Assembly (NCBI GenBank): GCA_900548615.1
Contig: URKW01000069.1
Span: 1-11,644, forward strand
From: an uncultured Eubacteriales bacterium
Lineage (GTDB): Bacteria > Bacillota > Clostridia > Oscillospirales > Oscillospiraceae
Reading direction: 5' to 3'
Length of the DNA stretch: 11,644 nucleotides
Part shown: positions 6,487 to 11,644 of the stretch, piece after piece
How positions within the stretch are numbered: the first letter of the stretch is position 1
Layout of the letters: each line of letters begins with the position of its first letter
Translations under genes and position numbers: made by a program
The notes under the pieces: model-generated
Told to the model about the DNA's origin: nothing
The model's database searches: none
Seen by the model: only the letters and a program-made list of their open reading frames with translations

Positions 6487-6515
6487 ATTTTACCATAAAT
6501 GAGTGAGGATTCCAA
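6487..6515 (-). promoter_or_regulatory. Sigma-A promoter for the MGMT-decarboxylase operon
   Basis: TTGGAA (6515-6510) and TAAAAT (6492-6487) are 17 bases apart on the minus strand. Transcription would begin near 6480, giving a leader of about 22 bases with the AGGAGG site and supporting the GTG start at 6458. Confidence 0.65.
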
Positions 6516-6540
6516 GAGGGAGTTGTAAAGATTCGCGGTT

Positions 6541-6601
6541 TGATGCGGGTGTGGACTGTCGCTCCCGGTCTCGACACCCTGCGGGTGTGAGAGAGCGGAG
6601 C
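6541..6601. other. Structured non-coding segment with inverted and direct repeats
   Basis: The sequence between the MGMT promoter and the tRNA terminator contains ACACCC-TGC-GGGTGT (6574-6588), a compact hairpin nested in a longer imperfect one (GCTCC near 6561 with GGAGC ending at 6601, plus a TCTC/GAGA pairing). TGCGGGTGTG occurs twice (6544-6553 and 6580-6589). It codes for no convincing protein in either direction. It could be a dispersed repeat or a small structured RNA; nothing visible decides. Confidence 0.4.
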
Positions 6602-6625
6602 TCGTTTCGCGTCCTATACAGCTGC

Positions 6626-6669
6626 GTACCAAAAAGGGAGCACCCCTATGGGGTGCTCCCTTTTGGTAC
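6626..6669 (-). terminator. Intrinsic terminator of tRNA-Leu
   Basis: GGGAGCACCCC (6636-6646) pairs perfectly with 6650-6660 across a TAT loop, with A/T-rich and GGTAC/GTACC extensions on both sides. Read on the minus strand it ends in TTTTT. The stem begins in the tRNA's own CCA end, so the tRNA 3' end and the terminator overlap. Confidence 0.88.
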
Positions 6670-6745
6670 GGGTAGTGGGACTCGAACCCACACGCAAAGC
6701 ACGAGAACCTAAATCTCGCATGTCTACCAATTCCATCATACCCGC
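6664..6745 (-). tRNA. tRNA-Leu (anticodon UAG)
   Basis: An 82-nt tRNA on the minus strand with the CCA end encoded. Reading 5' to 3': acceptor GCGGGTA, D arm with GAATTGGTAGA loop, anticodon stem CGAGA/TCTCG around TTTAGGT (anticodon TAG, reading CUN leucine codons), a ten-base class II variable arm that can form a 3-bp stem, T arm GTGGG-TTCGAGT-CCCAC, acceptor 3' strand TACCCGT, discriminator A and CCA. The first acceptor pair is G1-U72 rather than G-C, which is unusual; all other stems are intact. Confidence 0.95.
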
Positions 6746-6758
6746 ATATTACCATACT

Positions 6759-6787
6759 ATTATACCACATTCTCCGCCCCGGCACAA
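6759..6787 (-). promoter_or_regulatory. Promoter of tRNA-Leu
   Basis: A perfect TATAAT (6764-6759) with TTGTGC (6787-6782) at 17-base spacing on the minus strand, just upstream of the tRNA 5' end at 6745. Transcription would start about seven bases before the mature tRNA. Confidence 0.75.
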
Positions 6788-6808
6788 GAAAAAAATCATG
6801 AAGCCCAT

Positions 6809-6867
6809 CTGGTATTACCCGTCTTGCACGAACTGGTCATATAGTGATATCCAAAAGCTGGTATAAT
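6809..6867 (+). promoter_or_regulatory. Extended -10 promoter and CTGGT direct repeats before the pyridoxamine kinase
   Basis: TGGTATAAT (6859-6867) is an extended -10 element with a perfect TATAAT; no good -35 lies at the right distance. Three similar sequences, CTGGTATTA (6809-6817), CTGGTCATA (6833-6841) and CTGGTATAA (6858-6866), recur every 24-25 bases, the last overlapping the -10. They may be binding sites for a regulator. The pyridoxamine kinase start codon is 36 bases downstream. Confidence 0.55.
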
Positions 6868-6903
6868 AAAAATGAATGCACAAAAAGAAATGAGGAACGT
6901 TTC

Positions 6904-7755
6904 ATGAAACGTATTGCCAGCATACAGGACGTGTCCTGTCTGGGCCGCTGCTCCCAGACGGTGGCGCTGCCGGTGGTCTCCGCCATGGGGGTGGAGTGCG
7001 CCATACTGCCCACCGCCGTACTCAGCACGCACACCAGCTTTCCGGATTTCCACTGTCTGGATCTGACGGATCAGCTGCTGCCGGTGGCCCGCCACTGGAA
7101 GGCGCAGGGCGTGAGGTTCGACGCGCTGTATACCGGCTATCTGGCCTCTGACCGGCAGGTAGCGGTGGTGCTGGAGCTGCTGGAGCTGCTGCGGGAGGAG
7201 GGTACGCTGCTGTTCGTCGACCCCGCCATGGCCGACCACGGCAAGCTGTACGCCGGTTTCGGCCCGGAGTTCCCGGCACTGATGGCGCAGGTGGTGTCCA
7301 AGGCGCAGATCACCGTGCCCAACATCACCGAGGCCAGCCTGATGACCGGCCTGCCCTACCGGGAGGACTATGACGAGGCGTACGTAAAGGCTCTGCTGCG
7401 GGGCGTGGCGGCGCTGGGCGCGGAAAAGGTGGTGCTGACCGGCGTTTCGCTGGAAAAGGACACCATCGGCTTCATGTCCTACGACAGCTCCACCGGCCAA
7501 TTCGACCGCTACTTCAACCGCCGGGAGCCTCACGCCTACCACGGCACGGGGGATATTTTCTCCGCCACGGCGGTGGGCGGCATCATGCGGGGCATGAGCC
7601 TGAAGGACGCATTCCGTCTGGCGGTGGATTTCACCCTGCGGTGCATCGAAGTGACCCGCACCGACCCCCGGGCGGCATGGTACGGCGTAGAATTCGAGCG
7701 GGCGCTGCCCATGCTGACAGAGCGTGCGAAGGCGCTGGACCCGTCAACACCCTGA
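6904..7755 (+). CDS. pdxY: Pyridoxamine/pyridoxal kinase
   Basis: A 283-residue ribokinase-superfamily kinase that phosphorylates vitamin B6 vitamers with ATP, feeding pyridoxal phosphate salvage. It opens with MKRIASIQDVSCLGRCSQTVALPVVSAMG, the usual start of Firmicute pyridoxamine kinases, then LPTAVLSTHT (35-44), DPAMADHGKLY (106-116), PNITEA (139-144) and the catalytic anion-hole motif GTGD (214-217, base Asp217). The Firmicute group can resemble ThiD-type kinases in activity, so pyridoxine or hydroxymethylpyrimidine as substrate is not excluded. ATG 6904 follows a GAGGAA site six bases upstream; codons further upstream in frame overlap the promoter. It is the first of three same-strand genes (then the ArgZ-like protein and the radical SAM activase). 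The two PLP-related genes in the window, this kinase and the decarboxylase, are on opposite strands. Confidence 0.92.
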   Translation: MKRIASIQDVSCLGRCSQTVALPVVSAMGVECAILPTAVLSTHTSFPDFHCLDLTDQLLPVARHWKAQGVRFDALYTGYLASDRQVAVVLELLELLREEGTLLFVDPAMADHGKLYAGFGPEFPALMAQVVSKAQITVPNITEASLMTGLPYREDYDEAYVKALLRGVAALGAEKVVLTGVSLEKDTIGFMSYDSSTGQFDRYFNRREPHAYHGTGDIFSATAVGGIMRGMSLKDAFRLAVDFTLRCIEVTRTDPRAAWYGVEFERALPMLTERAKALDPSTP

Positions 7756-7764
7756 GAACGAAAA

Positions 7765-7777
7765 ACGTATACGTATA
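7765..7777. repeat. Overlapping ACGTATACGT/TATACGTATA palindromes
   Basis: Two overlapping perfect 10-bp palindromes lie in the 49-bp gap between the pyridoxamine kinase and the ArgZ-like gene. They could be an operator or mRNA-processing site, or chance in an AT-rich stretch. No -35 box is seen at a proper distance from the TATAAA that overlaps them. Confidence 0.3.
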
Positions 7778-7804
7778 AAAGGAAAATGAAAGAGGAGGAG
7801 CATC

Positions 7805-8911
7805 ATGTCTTTTGAACTGCCCGTGTACCACCATCCCGATTTTGCCCAGCCCTGCTTTACCGCTGCGCCGGACGCCCGGTGGCAGGCGGCGGAGCGGGAC
7901 GGCATAGCCCCCGAGGATTTCCACAGCACCTCCATGTACCCGGAGTACTGCAAGATCGACGGCCAGTGGCGTCTGGCGGAGGAAAGCCGCATGGACGCCT
8001 GCATCGTTCTGCGGCCGGATGGCCGTCTGGACACGGTGGAGGCCCGGAATCTCAAGCAAGGCGACCGGGTGCTGCTGGGCCGCACCGAGCGGTGCGAGGA
8101 GGGCATCTACCTGCACTGCAATGGCTTCGCGGCGGAGGAGGAAGCGAAAAATGACGACCAGTTCGTGTTCCGTCAGGGACGCAGCCGCGAAACGTCCTAC
8201 GCCAAGGATTACGACCAGCTGGCGGCGCTGCTGCGCCACGAGCGTGACCATGGCCGCATCATCTGGGTCATGGGGCCCGCCTTCACCTTTGACGCCGGGG
8301 CACGGGCCGCCATGGAGGCCATGATCGAAAACGGCTACTGCCACGGCCTGCTGGCGGGCAACGCCCTGGGCACCCACGATCTGGAGGCCGCCTGTCTCCA
8401 TACGGCGCTGGGACAGGACATCTACACCCAGCGCAGCCAGCCCAACGGCCACTACCACCATCTGGACGTGCTGAACAGGGTGCGCCGCAGCGGCTCTATC
8501 CCCCAGTTCATTCAGGACTATCACATCGACAACGGCATACTGTACGGCTGCGTGAAGCACAACATTCCCTTTGTGCTGACCGGCTCCATCCGGGACGACG
8601 GCCCGCTGCCGGAGGTGTACGCCGACGCCTATCAGGGCGCTTACGCCATGCGTTCGCTGGTGCGGGGCGCCACCACGGTGATCTGCCTTGCCACCATGCT
8701 GCATACCATCGCCGCCGGTAATATGACGCCCTCCTTCCGGGTGCTGCCGGACGGCACGGTGCGGCCTGTGTACCTGTACGCCGTGGATGCCGACGAGTTC
8801 GTGGTCAACAAGCTGCGGGACCGGGGCAGTCTCTGCGCCACCACCATGGTCACCAACGTGCAGGACTTCATCACCAAGGTGGCCCGTGATCTGGGCGTCT
8901 ATCCGAAATAA
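7805..8911 (+). CDS. ArgZ/LOR-SDH-type protein, archaeal-type ornithine cyclodeaminase-like
   Basis: A 368-residue protein of the TIGR00300 type, the conserved region shared by plant LOR/SDH and by the C-terminal half of cyanobacterial ArgZ/AgrE, where it binds NAD and in AgrE and archaeal homologues converts ornithine to proline. Residues about 70-110 (DGRLDTVEARNLKQGDRVLLG) match the N-terminal conserved region; about 150-365 form a Rossmann-like domain with GNALGTHDLE (185-194), GHYHHLDVLN (215-224), GSIRDDGPLPEV (260-271), ATMLHTIAAGN (296-306) and DADEFVVNKLRDRGS (328-342). The arginine dihydrolase domain of ArgZ/AgrE is absent. ATG 7805 follows a GGAGGAG site; the radical SAM gene begins 31 bp downstream. 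Family assignment is good; ornithine as substrate is inference. Confidence 0.8.
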   Translation: MSFELPVYHHPDFAQPCFTAAPDARWQAAERDGIAPEDFHSTSMYPEYCKIDGQWRLAEESRMDACIVLRPDGRLDTVEARNLKQGDRVLLGRTERCEEGIYLHCNGFAAEEEAKNDDQFVFRQGRSRETSYAKDYDQLAALLRHERDHGRIIWVMGPAFTFDAGARAAMEAMIENGYCHGLLAGNALGTHDLEAACLHTALGQDIYTQRSQPNGHYHHLDVLNRVRRSGSIPQFIQDYHIDNGILYGCVKHNIPFVLTGSIRDDGPLPEVYADAYQGAYAMRSLVRGATTVICLATMLHTIAAGNMTPSFRVLPDGTVRPVYLYAVDADEFVVNKLRDRGSLCATTMVTNVQDFITKVARDLGVYPK

Positions 8912-8942
8912 TGGGCGAGAGAAAGGAAAGGGAGGAATGGGT

Positions 8943-9673
8943 ATGGATATCCACGGACTGCAAAAGCTGACGCTGCTGGACTTTCCCGGCCGCGTGGCCT
9001 GCACGGTGTTTTTGCAGGGGTGCGACCTCCGCTGCCCCTTCTGCCACAACGGCGGTCTGGTGCTGGGCGGCATGGAGCCGGTCACGGACGACGCGGGACT
9101 GCTGGACTTCCTGAAAAAGAGGCGGGGTCTGCTGGATGGCGTGGCCGTCACCGGCGGCGAGCCACCTTGCTGCGGGAGGGCTGGGCCTCCCCGGGCGGCG
9201 AGCCGCTGCTGCGGCGGGAGCTTCCGGCGCTGCTGCGCTCGATAAAGGAGCTGGGCTACGCCGTGAAGCTGGACACCAACGGCAGCCATCCGGAGGCGCT
9301 GCGGGCCGTGGTGGCGACGGGACTGGTGGACTACGTGGCCATGGATATCAAGAACAGCCCCGCGAAATACGCCGCCACGGTGGGACTGCCGGGCTTTGAC
9401 CTGACGCCGGTGCGGCAGAGCGCTGCCCTTCTGCTGGAGGGCACGGTGGACTACGAGTTCCGTACCACGGCGGTGGCGGAGCTGCATGACGACGATTCCT
9501 TCCGGGAGATCGCCCAATGGATCGCCGGTGCGAAGCGGTACTACATCCAGTGCTTTATCGACCGGGACTCCGTGCTGCGGACAGGGCTTCACGCACCGGA
9601 CAAGGCACAGCTGGAGCGCTGGGCGGATATCGTGCGGCCGCTGATCCCGTCGGTGGAGCTGCGGGGCGTATGA
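8943..9673 (+). pseudogene. nrdG: Radical SAM activase (anaerobic ribonucleotide reductase activating type), frame broken by 41-bp insertion
   Basis: Resembles the glycyl-radical activating proteins annotated as anaerobic ribonucleoside-triphosphate reductase activase. The first part (8943-9163) reads MDIHGLQKLTLLDFPGRVACTVFLQGC and has the 4Fe-4S motif CDLRCPFC (C27, C31, C34) and the SAM-binding TGGEP (70-74). The rest lies two frames over from about 9194 to 9673, restarting with GGEPLLRRELPALL and continuing with LDTNGS and MDIKNSPAKY. Between them a 41-bp segment repeats GGCGGCGAGCC at both ends; removing it restores one 229-residue protein, the family's normal length. As written, translation leaves the frame and stops at 9245. 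Start chosen at 8943 by the GGGAGG site seven bases upstream. The break may be a real mutation, an assembly error or, much less likely, bypassed during translation. Confidence 0.85.
9153..9204 (+). repeat. 11-bp direct repeat bounding a 30-bp insert
   Basis: GGCGGCGAGCC occurs at 9153-9163 and again at 9194-9204, an offset of 41 bases. The 30 bases between them can fold into an imperfect GC-rich hairpin (CGGGAGG with CCTCCCCG) and resemble, imperfectly, the sequence that follows the second copy. It is the cause of the frame shift in the radical SAM gene. Confidence 0.9.
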
Positions 9674-9677
9674 TAGC

Positions 9678-9716
9678 AAAAAACAGGGAGTCGGCTTTGC
9701 CGACTCCCTGTTTTTT
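9678..9716. terminator. Bidirectional terminator between radical SAM and transporter genes
   Basis: A perfect 18-bp stem (9678-9695 with 9699-9716), TTT loop and A6/T6 outer ends lies four bases after the radical SAM stop. The transporter's TAA (9717-9715, minus) overlaps the stem, so one hairpin serves both convergent genes. Confidence 0.9.
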
Positions 9717-10938
9717 ACTTGCTCTTTTTGTCGATGGCGGAGATAGCCAGCGAGCACAGAATGCCCGCCGCGGCCAGACCGATGATCAGGAAAAACGTGG
9801 CGTTATAGGAGCCGCTGGCATCGTACAGCGCGCCGGAGATGGTGCTGCCGAAGCTGGCGAAGATCAGGTTGCTGTTGATGAGGGGGAAGTTGACGGGATA
9901 GTGCGCCGGGCCAAAATAGGCGCGGCAGAAGGCGGAGTTGGTGGGGGTCACGCCGGAGTAGGCCAGACCGCCCAGCACAAAGCCGATGATGACCACCACG
10001 ATGCTGCGGGTACTCAGCGCCAGGATCAGCACCCCGGCGGTGATAATGAACAGGATGTTCACCAGCTGCATGGACAGGCTGCGGCCATACTTGTCGTACA
10101 TGCCGCCGAACAGCACACGGCCCACGGCGTTGCAGATGGAGATCAGGCCCACGATGGTGGCTACCGCACCGGCGGTCTGGTCGGCGCTGGCCTCCCACAC
10201 CACGCCGCTGGCCTGAGAGATCAGGGCGAGACCCGCCGCGCTGACGGCGATGGCCCACACATAGTACAGCCAGAAGGTGGGCTTTTTCACCATTTCCAAC
10301 GGCTTGTGGTCGCGGCCCGCCGCCTTGACGGCGGTCTTGCCGCTCTTGGCGGCCGGGGCGACGAAATCCGCGCCGGGCGCCACAAAGAAGAAAGAGCAGA
10401 TAGCCAGCACCACGAAAATGATGATGCCCAGCACCACGAAGCTGACCCGCCAGCCGCCGATCCAGTCGGGCGTCCACGCCTGATAGAGCTTGCCGATGAT
10501 GAAGCTGCCGCCGCCGAAGCCCATCAGCAGCACGCCGGAGATCAGGCCGGGGCGGTCGGGGAACCAGCGCACCATGGTGCTCATGACGGCGTTGTAGCAC
10601 AGGCCGGAGCTGAGGCCGCACAGCACGCCGAAGCCGATGTACAGCATGGCCACGGACTGGGTGCGGCTGGCCAGAAAGAAGCCCAGCAAAAACAGCACCG
10701 CGCCGATGCGCACGGACATTTTGGCGCTGAGCTTGCCGCTGAGAAGGCCGCACAGCAGCGAGCCGATGCAGAACAGAATCATGACGATGGTGAAGGTCAG
10801 GCTCAGCTGTGCCTTTGTCCAGCTGGTGAACTCGGCGGCGATGGGGGTGCTCAGCACGCTCCACGCATACACGAGACCGGCGAACAGCAGCACGATCACG
10901 CCCACGATGGCGTAGACCCAGCGGTTCAGTTGTTTCAT
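9715..10938 (-). CDS. Major facilitator transporter, OFA (oxalate/formate antiporter) family
   Basis: A 407-residue inner-membrane transporter with about twelve hydrophobic segments, of the OFA branch of the major facilitator superfamily. These carriers exchange or import small carboxylates such as oxalate, formate or other monocarboxylates. Family marks are the first-helix GLVYAWSVLSTPIA (21-34), a Gly-rich region LCGLSSGLCYNAVMSTMVRWFPDRPGLISG near 106-135 and VGRVLFGGMYDKYGR between the sixth-to-ninth helices, the latter resembling the MFS loop 8-9 signature. A basic central loop (about 190-215) separates two six-helix halves. ATG 10938 has a GGAGGG site seven bases upstream. It stands alone between terminators, downstream of the oxidoreductase gene on the same strand, so a keto- or carboxylic acid is a reasonable guess for the substrate, not a demonstrated one. 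Confidence 0.9.
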   Translation of the reverse strand: MKQLNRWVYAIVGVIVLLFAGLVYAWSVLSTPIAAEFTSWTKAQLSLTFTIVMILFCIGSLLCGLLSGKLSAKMSVRIGAVLFLLGFFLASRTQSVAMLYIGFGVLCGLSSGLCYNAVMSTMVRWFPDRPGLISGVLLMGFGGGSFIIGKLYQAWTPDWIGGWRVSFVVLGIIIFVVLAICSFFFVAPGADFVAPAAKSGKTAVKAAGRDHKPLEMVKKPTFWLYYVWAIAVSAAGLALISQASGVVWEASADQTAGAVATIVGLISICNAVGRVLFGGMYDKYGRSLSMQLVNILFIITAGVLILALSTRSIVVVIIGFVLGGLAYSGVTPTNSAFCRAYFGPAHYPVNFPLINSNLIFASFGSTISGALYDASGSYNATFFLIIGLAAAGILCSLAISAIDKKSK

Positions 10939-10964
10939 AGGGAAGCCCTCCGTTATGTTATTTC

Positions 10965-10980
10965 TGTGAATTTTTTCACG
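10965..10980. promoter_or_regulatory. CRP/FNR-like palindrome in the transporter leader
   Basis: TGTGA (10965-10969), six bases, then TCACG (10976-10980) matches the TGTGA-N6-TCACA consensus of CRP-family regulators at nine of ten positions. It lies just downstream of the probable transcription start of the transporter, a place where a bound protein would block polymerase. It may also be a short hairpin (GTGAA/TTCAC). Confidence 0.4.
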
Positions 10981-10991
10981 CTCTCATCTTC

Positions 10992-11020
10992 AGTTTACCA
11001 AATGATTCAATGAAACACAA
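10992..11020 (-). promoter_or_regulatory. Probable promoter of the OFA transporter
   Basis: TTGTGT (11020-11015) and TAAACT (10997-10992) are 17 bases apart on the minus strand and the -10 carries an extended TGG. Transcription would start near 10985, giving a leader of about 47 bases. The -35 box overlaps the edge of the preceding terminator. Confidence 0.45.
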
Positions 11021-11051
11021 GAGCCCCGTGGAGAAACATCCACAGGGCTCT
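11020..11051 (-). terminator. Intrinsic terminator of the oxidoreductase gamma gene
   Basis: AGAGCCC (11020-11026) pairs with GGGCTCT (11045-11051) and GTGGA with TCCAC, with one internal mismatch and a six-base loop, 18 bases after the gamma subunit stop. On the minus strand it runs into TGTGTTTCATT, a weak U-tract, so some read-through into the transporter is possible. Confidence 0.65.
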
Positions 11052-11069
11052 GTTTCGTATTAAGAAATA

Positions 11070-11615
11070 TTATCGGGCATCCTTGCCGATTTTCAGGCCA
11101 GCCTCAAAGGCCTGTTTGTTCAGGGGCAGCAGCTTGGGCTTCTTGCCCAGCTTGTGCTCGATGGTCTGCCACACCACGTCCTCGGGAACCACCTGCGTGT
11201 AGCCCACATAAGCGCCCAGCATGATGATGTTCAGCACCTTGGCATTGCCCATTTCCAACGCCATCTCCGTGACGGGGACTTTCACCACCTTCACATCCTG
11301 GCGGGTGATCTCACTGGTGACGATAGAGCTGTTGATGAACAGGGTTCCGCCGGGGACAAGCTTATAGAGGAACTTGTTCAGGCTGGGATCGTTCATGACG
11401 ATCAGATCGTCCATGCTGTCGCCCAACGGCGCGCCGATGTCGTCATCGGAGATGACCACGTAGCAGTTGGCCGTGCCGCCACGCTGCTCCGCGCCGTAGG
11501 AGGGGAAAAAGGTGACATTTTTATCCGTGCTGTCGCAGGTGGCTTCCGCCAGGAATTTGCCCAGCGTCATCACGCCCTGACCGCCGAAGCCGGCCACCAT
11601 CAGATTCCGTTCCAT
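11070..11615 (-). CDS. korC: 2-oxoacid:ferredoxin oxidoreductase gamma subunit (KorC-like)
   Basis: A 181-residue subunit of the CoA-dependent 2-oxoacid:ferredoxin oxidoreductases, which oxidatively decarboxylate 2-oxoglutarate or branched-chain 2-oxoacids to acyl-CoA while reducing ferredoxin. It shows the gamma-domain signature GFGGQGVMTLGKFLAEA (9-25) and FPSYGAEQRGGTANCYVVISDDDIGAP (37-63), then the PGGTLFINSS strand. Length is normal for a free-standing gamma chain. ATG 11615 follows a GGAGG site eight bases upstream. In Clostridia this gene usually ends a ferredoxin-alpha-beta-gamma operon; here a reading frame ending 13 bp upstream, just inside the window, fits the beta subunit. Whether the enzyme is Kor, Vor or indolepyruvate-type cannot be decided from this subunit alone. 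Confidence 0.88.
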   Translation of the reverse strand: MERNLMVAGFGGQGVMTLGKFLAEATCDSTDKNVTFFPSYGAEQRGGTANCYVVISDDDIGAPLGDSMDDLIVMNDPSLNKFLYKLVPGGTLFINSSIVTSEITRQDVKVVKVPVTEMALEMGNAKVLNIIMLGAYVGYTQVVPEDVVWQTIEHKLGKKPKLLPLNKQAFEAGLKIGKDAR

Positions 11616-11628
11616 TTACTCGCCCTCC

Positions 11629-11644
11629 TTACTTCTGTCCCGGA
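11629..11644 (-). CDS. C-terminal codons of the upstream gene (probably oxidoreductase beta subunit)
   Basis: On the minus strand the window edge holds codons for Pro-Gly-Gln-Lys followed by TAA (11631-11629), just before the GGAGG site of the gamma subunit. Gene order in clostridial 2-oxoacid oxidoreductase operons suggests this is the end of the thiamine-diphosphate-binding beta subunit. Four codons cannot prove it. Confidence 0.35.

Noticed and set aside
6459..6785. N-terminal extension of the MGMT-like frame through the tRNA gene
   Set aside because: The extension is translated tRNA, terminator and promoter sequence; the promoter at 6487-6515 and the AGGAGG site place the start at GTG 6458.
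9153..9204. Miniature transposon in the radical SAM gene
   Set aside because: The insert is only 30 bases between 11-bp repeats and lacks clean terminal inverted repeats, so local duplication or an artefact is simpler.
7631..9757. 708-codon minus-strand open frame across the ArgZ-like and radical SAM genes
   Set aside because: It runs opposite two recognisable protein families, crosses the terminator at 9678-9716, and lacks any domain or ribosome site.
9517..11013. About 500-codon plus-strand open frame opposite the transporter
   Set aside because: It is antisense to a convincing 12-helix transporter, starts inside the radical SAM gene and is low-complexity His/Ala/Gln/Gly-rich.

Overview
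The window looks like chromosomal core sequence from an anaerobic, GC-rich member of the Clostridia, probably of the Oscillospiraceae type (for example the Oscillibacter/Flavonifractor group). This is an inference from gene content: a LysM plus GH18 spore-cortex-type hydrolase, an oxygen-sensitive radical SAM activase, a 2-oxoacid:ferredoxin oxidoreductase gamma subunit, a DUF3786 protein, a CarD regulator, strong AGGAGG ribosome sites and abundant intrinsic terminators. I see no phage, insertion sequence, CRISPR array or defence island.

Layout, left to right. Positions 1-1077 (minus): a DUF3786-like gene and a downstream glycerate kinase (cut by the left edge) behind a good sigma-A promoter. 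Positions 1078-2965 (minus): a cytoplasmic-type LysM/GH18 glucosaminidase preceded by an Asn-rich lipoprotein, with a terminator between them. Positions 3070-4250 (plus): uridine phosphorylase and a small GlsB/YeaQ membrane protein, closed by a perfect hairpin terminator. Positions 4272-4929 (plus): a CarD-family RNA polymerase regulator whose short leader contains an intrinsic-terminator-like hairpin. Positions 4891-6515 (minus): a single-domain Cys-containing MGMT protein followed by a fold-type III PLP decarboxylase. Positions 6541-6787: a structured non-coding stretch, then tRNA-Leu(UAG) on the minus strand with its terminator and promoter. Positions 6809-9716 (plus): pyridoxamine/pyridoxal kinase, an ArgZ/LOR-SDH-type protein (archaeal-type ornithine cyclodeaminase-like) and an NrdG-like radical SAM activase. 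The last gene is broken by a 41-bp insertion bounded by 11-bp direct repeats. Positions 9678-11020 (minus): an OFA-type major facilitator transporter. Positions 11020-11644 (minus): the gamma subunit of a 2-oxoacid oxidoreductase and the last codons of the gene before it.

The genes mostly belong to nucleotide salvage, vitamin B6 salvage, amino acid and keto-acid metabolism, cell-wall turnover and transcription control. No new multi-gene system is evident. The observations most worth a second look are the 41-bp duplication/insertion that shifts frame inside the radical SAM gene, the hairpin plus U-tract in the carD leader, the stand-alone ArgZ-C-like protein, a non-canonical phosphate-binding motif in the PLP decarboxylase, a CRP-like palindrome before the transporter, and three CTGGT repeats before the pyridoxamine kinase.
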